Assembly: GCA_029880545.1 (NCBI GenBank)
Contig: JAOUOD010000001.1
Location: forward strand, 62,001 to 126,000
Direction of reading: 5' to 3'
Length of the DNA stretch: 64,000 bases
Origin: Gammaproteobacteria bacterium
GTDB lineage: Bacteria; Pseudomonadota; Gammaproteobacteria; Acidiferrobacterales; SZUA-150
In this document: positions 62,606-64,000 of the stretch, piece by piece
How the letters are laid out: every line of letters begins with the position of its first letter
Position numbering within the stretch: the first letter of the stretch is position 1
Position numbers and translations under genes: made by a program
The notes under the pieces: model-generated
What the model was told of the DNA's origin: nothing
The model's database searches: none
The model's input: the letters and a program-made list of their open reading frames with translations, nothing else

Positions 62606-62847
62606 GATCAGTCCTTTTCAGATATTCGCCGTGAACGTTCTATCGCCACTCTATTGATCCAAGTATAAAAGGATGAAATAAGTGTTGTTGTAAAAGTTTG
62701 TTAACCTGGGTCGTAATAGTCCCGGAAACCCTTTCGGGGGTTACAGGCAGAATCGGTACCGCCGCTGTTTACTAGAGCAGGTAGTAGGCAGTATTTCCAG
62801 AAAAATAATAGTAGTCTCTACAAGGATTTTAGCCAGTGCGCCCGAGT

Positions 62848-63474
62848 TCAGGCATCCGAAGCCGAATCCAGTCCCAGCCATTGGGCGATCTTGTTGCGGG
62901 CTTCGATTACGCCCGATTTGTTCAGTGCGGAAAATAGCTGGAGAGTGACTTCCGCCGGGTACTGCTGCAGGTCGGCGCGGGTTTTGTGCAGTGCTGCCAC
63001 GGCTTTGTTTCGAGATAATTTGTCAGCCTTGGTGAGCAGAATATGAATGGGAGTGTTGGTGTGTTCAATCCACTGAAGTAATCGAATATCCGGATCCTGC
63101 AGCGGATGACGAACATCCATAACCAGTACGAGTCCGCGCAGTGACTGGCGGCTGACGAGATACTCTCCCAGGTGAGCCTGCCACTGTTCTTTCATATTGC
63201 GTGCAACCTTGGCATAACCGTAACCGGGCAGGTCCACCAGTTCGCGACCGTTATCCAGGCTGAAAAAGTTAATGGACTGGGTGCGCCCCGGGGTTTTGCT
63301 GGTGCGAGCCAATGCTTTTTGACCGGTCAGCGCATTGAGGGCGCTGGATTTGCCGGCATTTGAGCGCCCGGCAAAAGCTACCTCGGTACCGGTATCGGGC
63401 GGCAGAGCCTTTCGGTTTGGCGCACTGATGGTAAAGTGGGCGTTCTGGAGCGGATTTCTTTCAAGTTTTTCCAT
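62848..63474 (-). CDS. engB: Ribosome-biogenesis GTPase EngB (YihA/YsxC)
   Basis: EngB is a TrmE-Era-EngA-type GTPase needed for 50S maturation. The 208-residue form (E. coli 210) has P-loop GRSNAGKSS at 36-44, G2 TPGRTQ, G3 DLPGYGYA and G4 TKADKL. ATG 63474 was chosen for family length; the frame stays open about 85 codons upstream, through two further ATGs, without EngB-like sequence. The 242-base gap to the signalling cluster holds only a small AACCC/GGGTT hairpin (62727-62742). Confidence 0.94.
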   Translation of the reverse strand: MEKLERNPLQNAHFTISAPNRKALPPDTGTEVAFAGRSNAGKSSALNALTGQKALARTSKTPGRTQSINFFSLDNGRELVDLPGYGYAKVARNMKEQWQAHLGEYLVSRQSLRGLVLVMDVRHPLQDPDIRLLQWIEHTNTPIHILLTKADKLSRNKAVAALHKTRADLQQYPAEVTLQLFSALNKSGVIEARNKIAQWLGLDSASDA

Positions 63475-63746
63475 ATTTTCCGCGAGTTTCCCGGATTTAT
63501 CCGGGCAATCATTGACCCATTCAGAGGGTGTTGGTATATAAGGCGGCGCCTGAAAGCAAGCCTGTCGCAGACCTGCTGCGAGGTCGGGCTGGATTGTTTC
63601 CGCCATGCTTGCGCCAAGATTGCACGTCACCCGCGGAATGACAAGCCATTCAGTCGACTTGTTCCGGGGCGACCTGAATCGGGGAGTGCCGAAGGCCGGT
63701 AACCTCGATGTTCCTGTTAATCGACCCAACCCAAATAGGGGGAATC

Positions 63747-64000
63747 ATGAAGAAAGCAGTATGGACCGTAATCGGGCTGGTTGCCGCAAGCCTGGCAGCC
63801 ACCAACGCCATGGCCGCCGGCAGCATTGCCAAAGGTAAGGAAAAAGCCGCTGTTTGTGCCGGTTGTCACGGCGCCAATGGTCAGTCTGCCAATCCTATGT
63901 GGCCGAATCTGGCAGGCCAGTCCGCTGACTACATCGTCAAGCAGCTGAAAGACTTCAAGAGTGGTGCACGCAAGGATCCGTTAATGCTGGGTCAGGTCAT
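63747..64000 (+). CDS. Class I cytochrome c, c4-like (partial, runs off the window)
   Basis: Only the first 84 codons are present. AGGGGGA lies just upstream of ATG 63747. A signal peptide (cut near AMA-AG) is followed by haem motif CAGCH at 37-41 and then NPMWPNLAGQSADYIVKQL, typical of the first domain of dihaem cytochrome c4. Pseudomonas carries a c4 gene beside engB, which agrees. Whether a second haem domain follows is beyond the window. Confidence 0.9.
   Translation, partial: MKKAVWTVIGLVAASLAATNAMAAGSIAKGKEKAAVCAGCHGANGQSANPMWPNLAGQSADYIVKQLKDFKSGARKDPLMLGQV

Noticed and set aside
62606-62847. Possible structured RNA or c-di-GMP riboswitch upstream of the signalling cluster
   Set aside because: The gap has a small AACCC/GGGTT hairpin, but I could not find the conserved GEMM motif elements or any other riboswitch core on either strand.

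Overview
The window is chromosomal DNA from a non-enteric gammaproteobacterium. It contains the origin-side gene block dnaA | rpmH-rnpA-yidD-yidC-mnmE, then mnmG, rsmG-parA-parB, the complete atpIBEFHAGDC operon and glmU-glmS. At its right end is the Pseudomonas/Chromatiales-type neighbourhood thrB-DUF2782-(LOG)-polA and engB-cytochrome c. No rRNA, tRNA, insertion sequence, phage gene or CRISPR array was seen. Coding density is very high, with many ATGA overlaps.

Layout. 1-1.86 kb: dnaA on the minus strand, flanked on both sides by DnaA-box clusters (likely oriC). 1.86-5.7 kb: L34, RNase P protein, YidD, YidC and MnmE on plus. 5.7-15.4 kb: an accessory block that splits mnmE from mnmG: TgpA-like transglutaminase, DUF58 and MoxR; beta-carbonic anhydrase; a DUF302 protein and a dihaem cytochrome c-DUF302 fusion; a DnaJ-related protein with a perfect CRP-type palindrome upstream; CmoA/CmoB; and a TetR regulator. 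15.4-25.1 kb: mnmG, a LysE-type exporter, a PhnD-like binding protein paired with a sensor kinase, DUF2914 and DUF302 proteins, rsmG, parA, parB and a Sel1 protein. 25.2-36.2 kb: promoter and nine genes of F1Fo ATP synthase, a SlyD-like FKBP, glmU and glmS. 36.3-49.6 kb: a REC-PAS-kinase, an unknown membrane protein, UvrD, TRAP DctQM plus MAPEG with a convergent DctP, a YajD-like HNH protein, a lipoprotein and a large M4 metalloprotease with an odd C-terminus. 49.6-53.5 kb: a minus-strand run LOG-DUF2782-ThrB-membrane protein-HDAC-like deacetylase. 53.5-64 kb: polA, then a four-gene phosphorelay/cyclic-di-GMP cluster (Hpt-REC-REC-GGDEF, REC-HD-GYP, a large hybrid kinase, a single REC), engB, and the start of a c4-like cytochrome.

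How it fits together. Conserved housekeeping blocks (replication, ribosome and membrane-protein biogenesis, tRNA U34 modification by MnmE/MnmG and CmoA/CmoB, partition, ATP synthesis, amino-sugar synthesis) act as a scaffold, and signalling or redox genes sit in the junctions mnmE|mnmG, mnmG|rsmG and polA|engB. The most unusual items are the M4 protease, whose fibronectin-like C-terminal domain is interrupted by a sorting-signal-like membrane segment and a lipobox-like Cys-polyGly stretch, and the c-di-GMP cluster, in which two proteins share an N-terminal Hpt-like/degenerate REC/intact REC arrangement. All functional calls are from reading motifs and synteny by eye; no database search was run.
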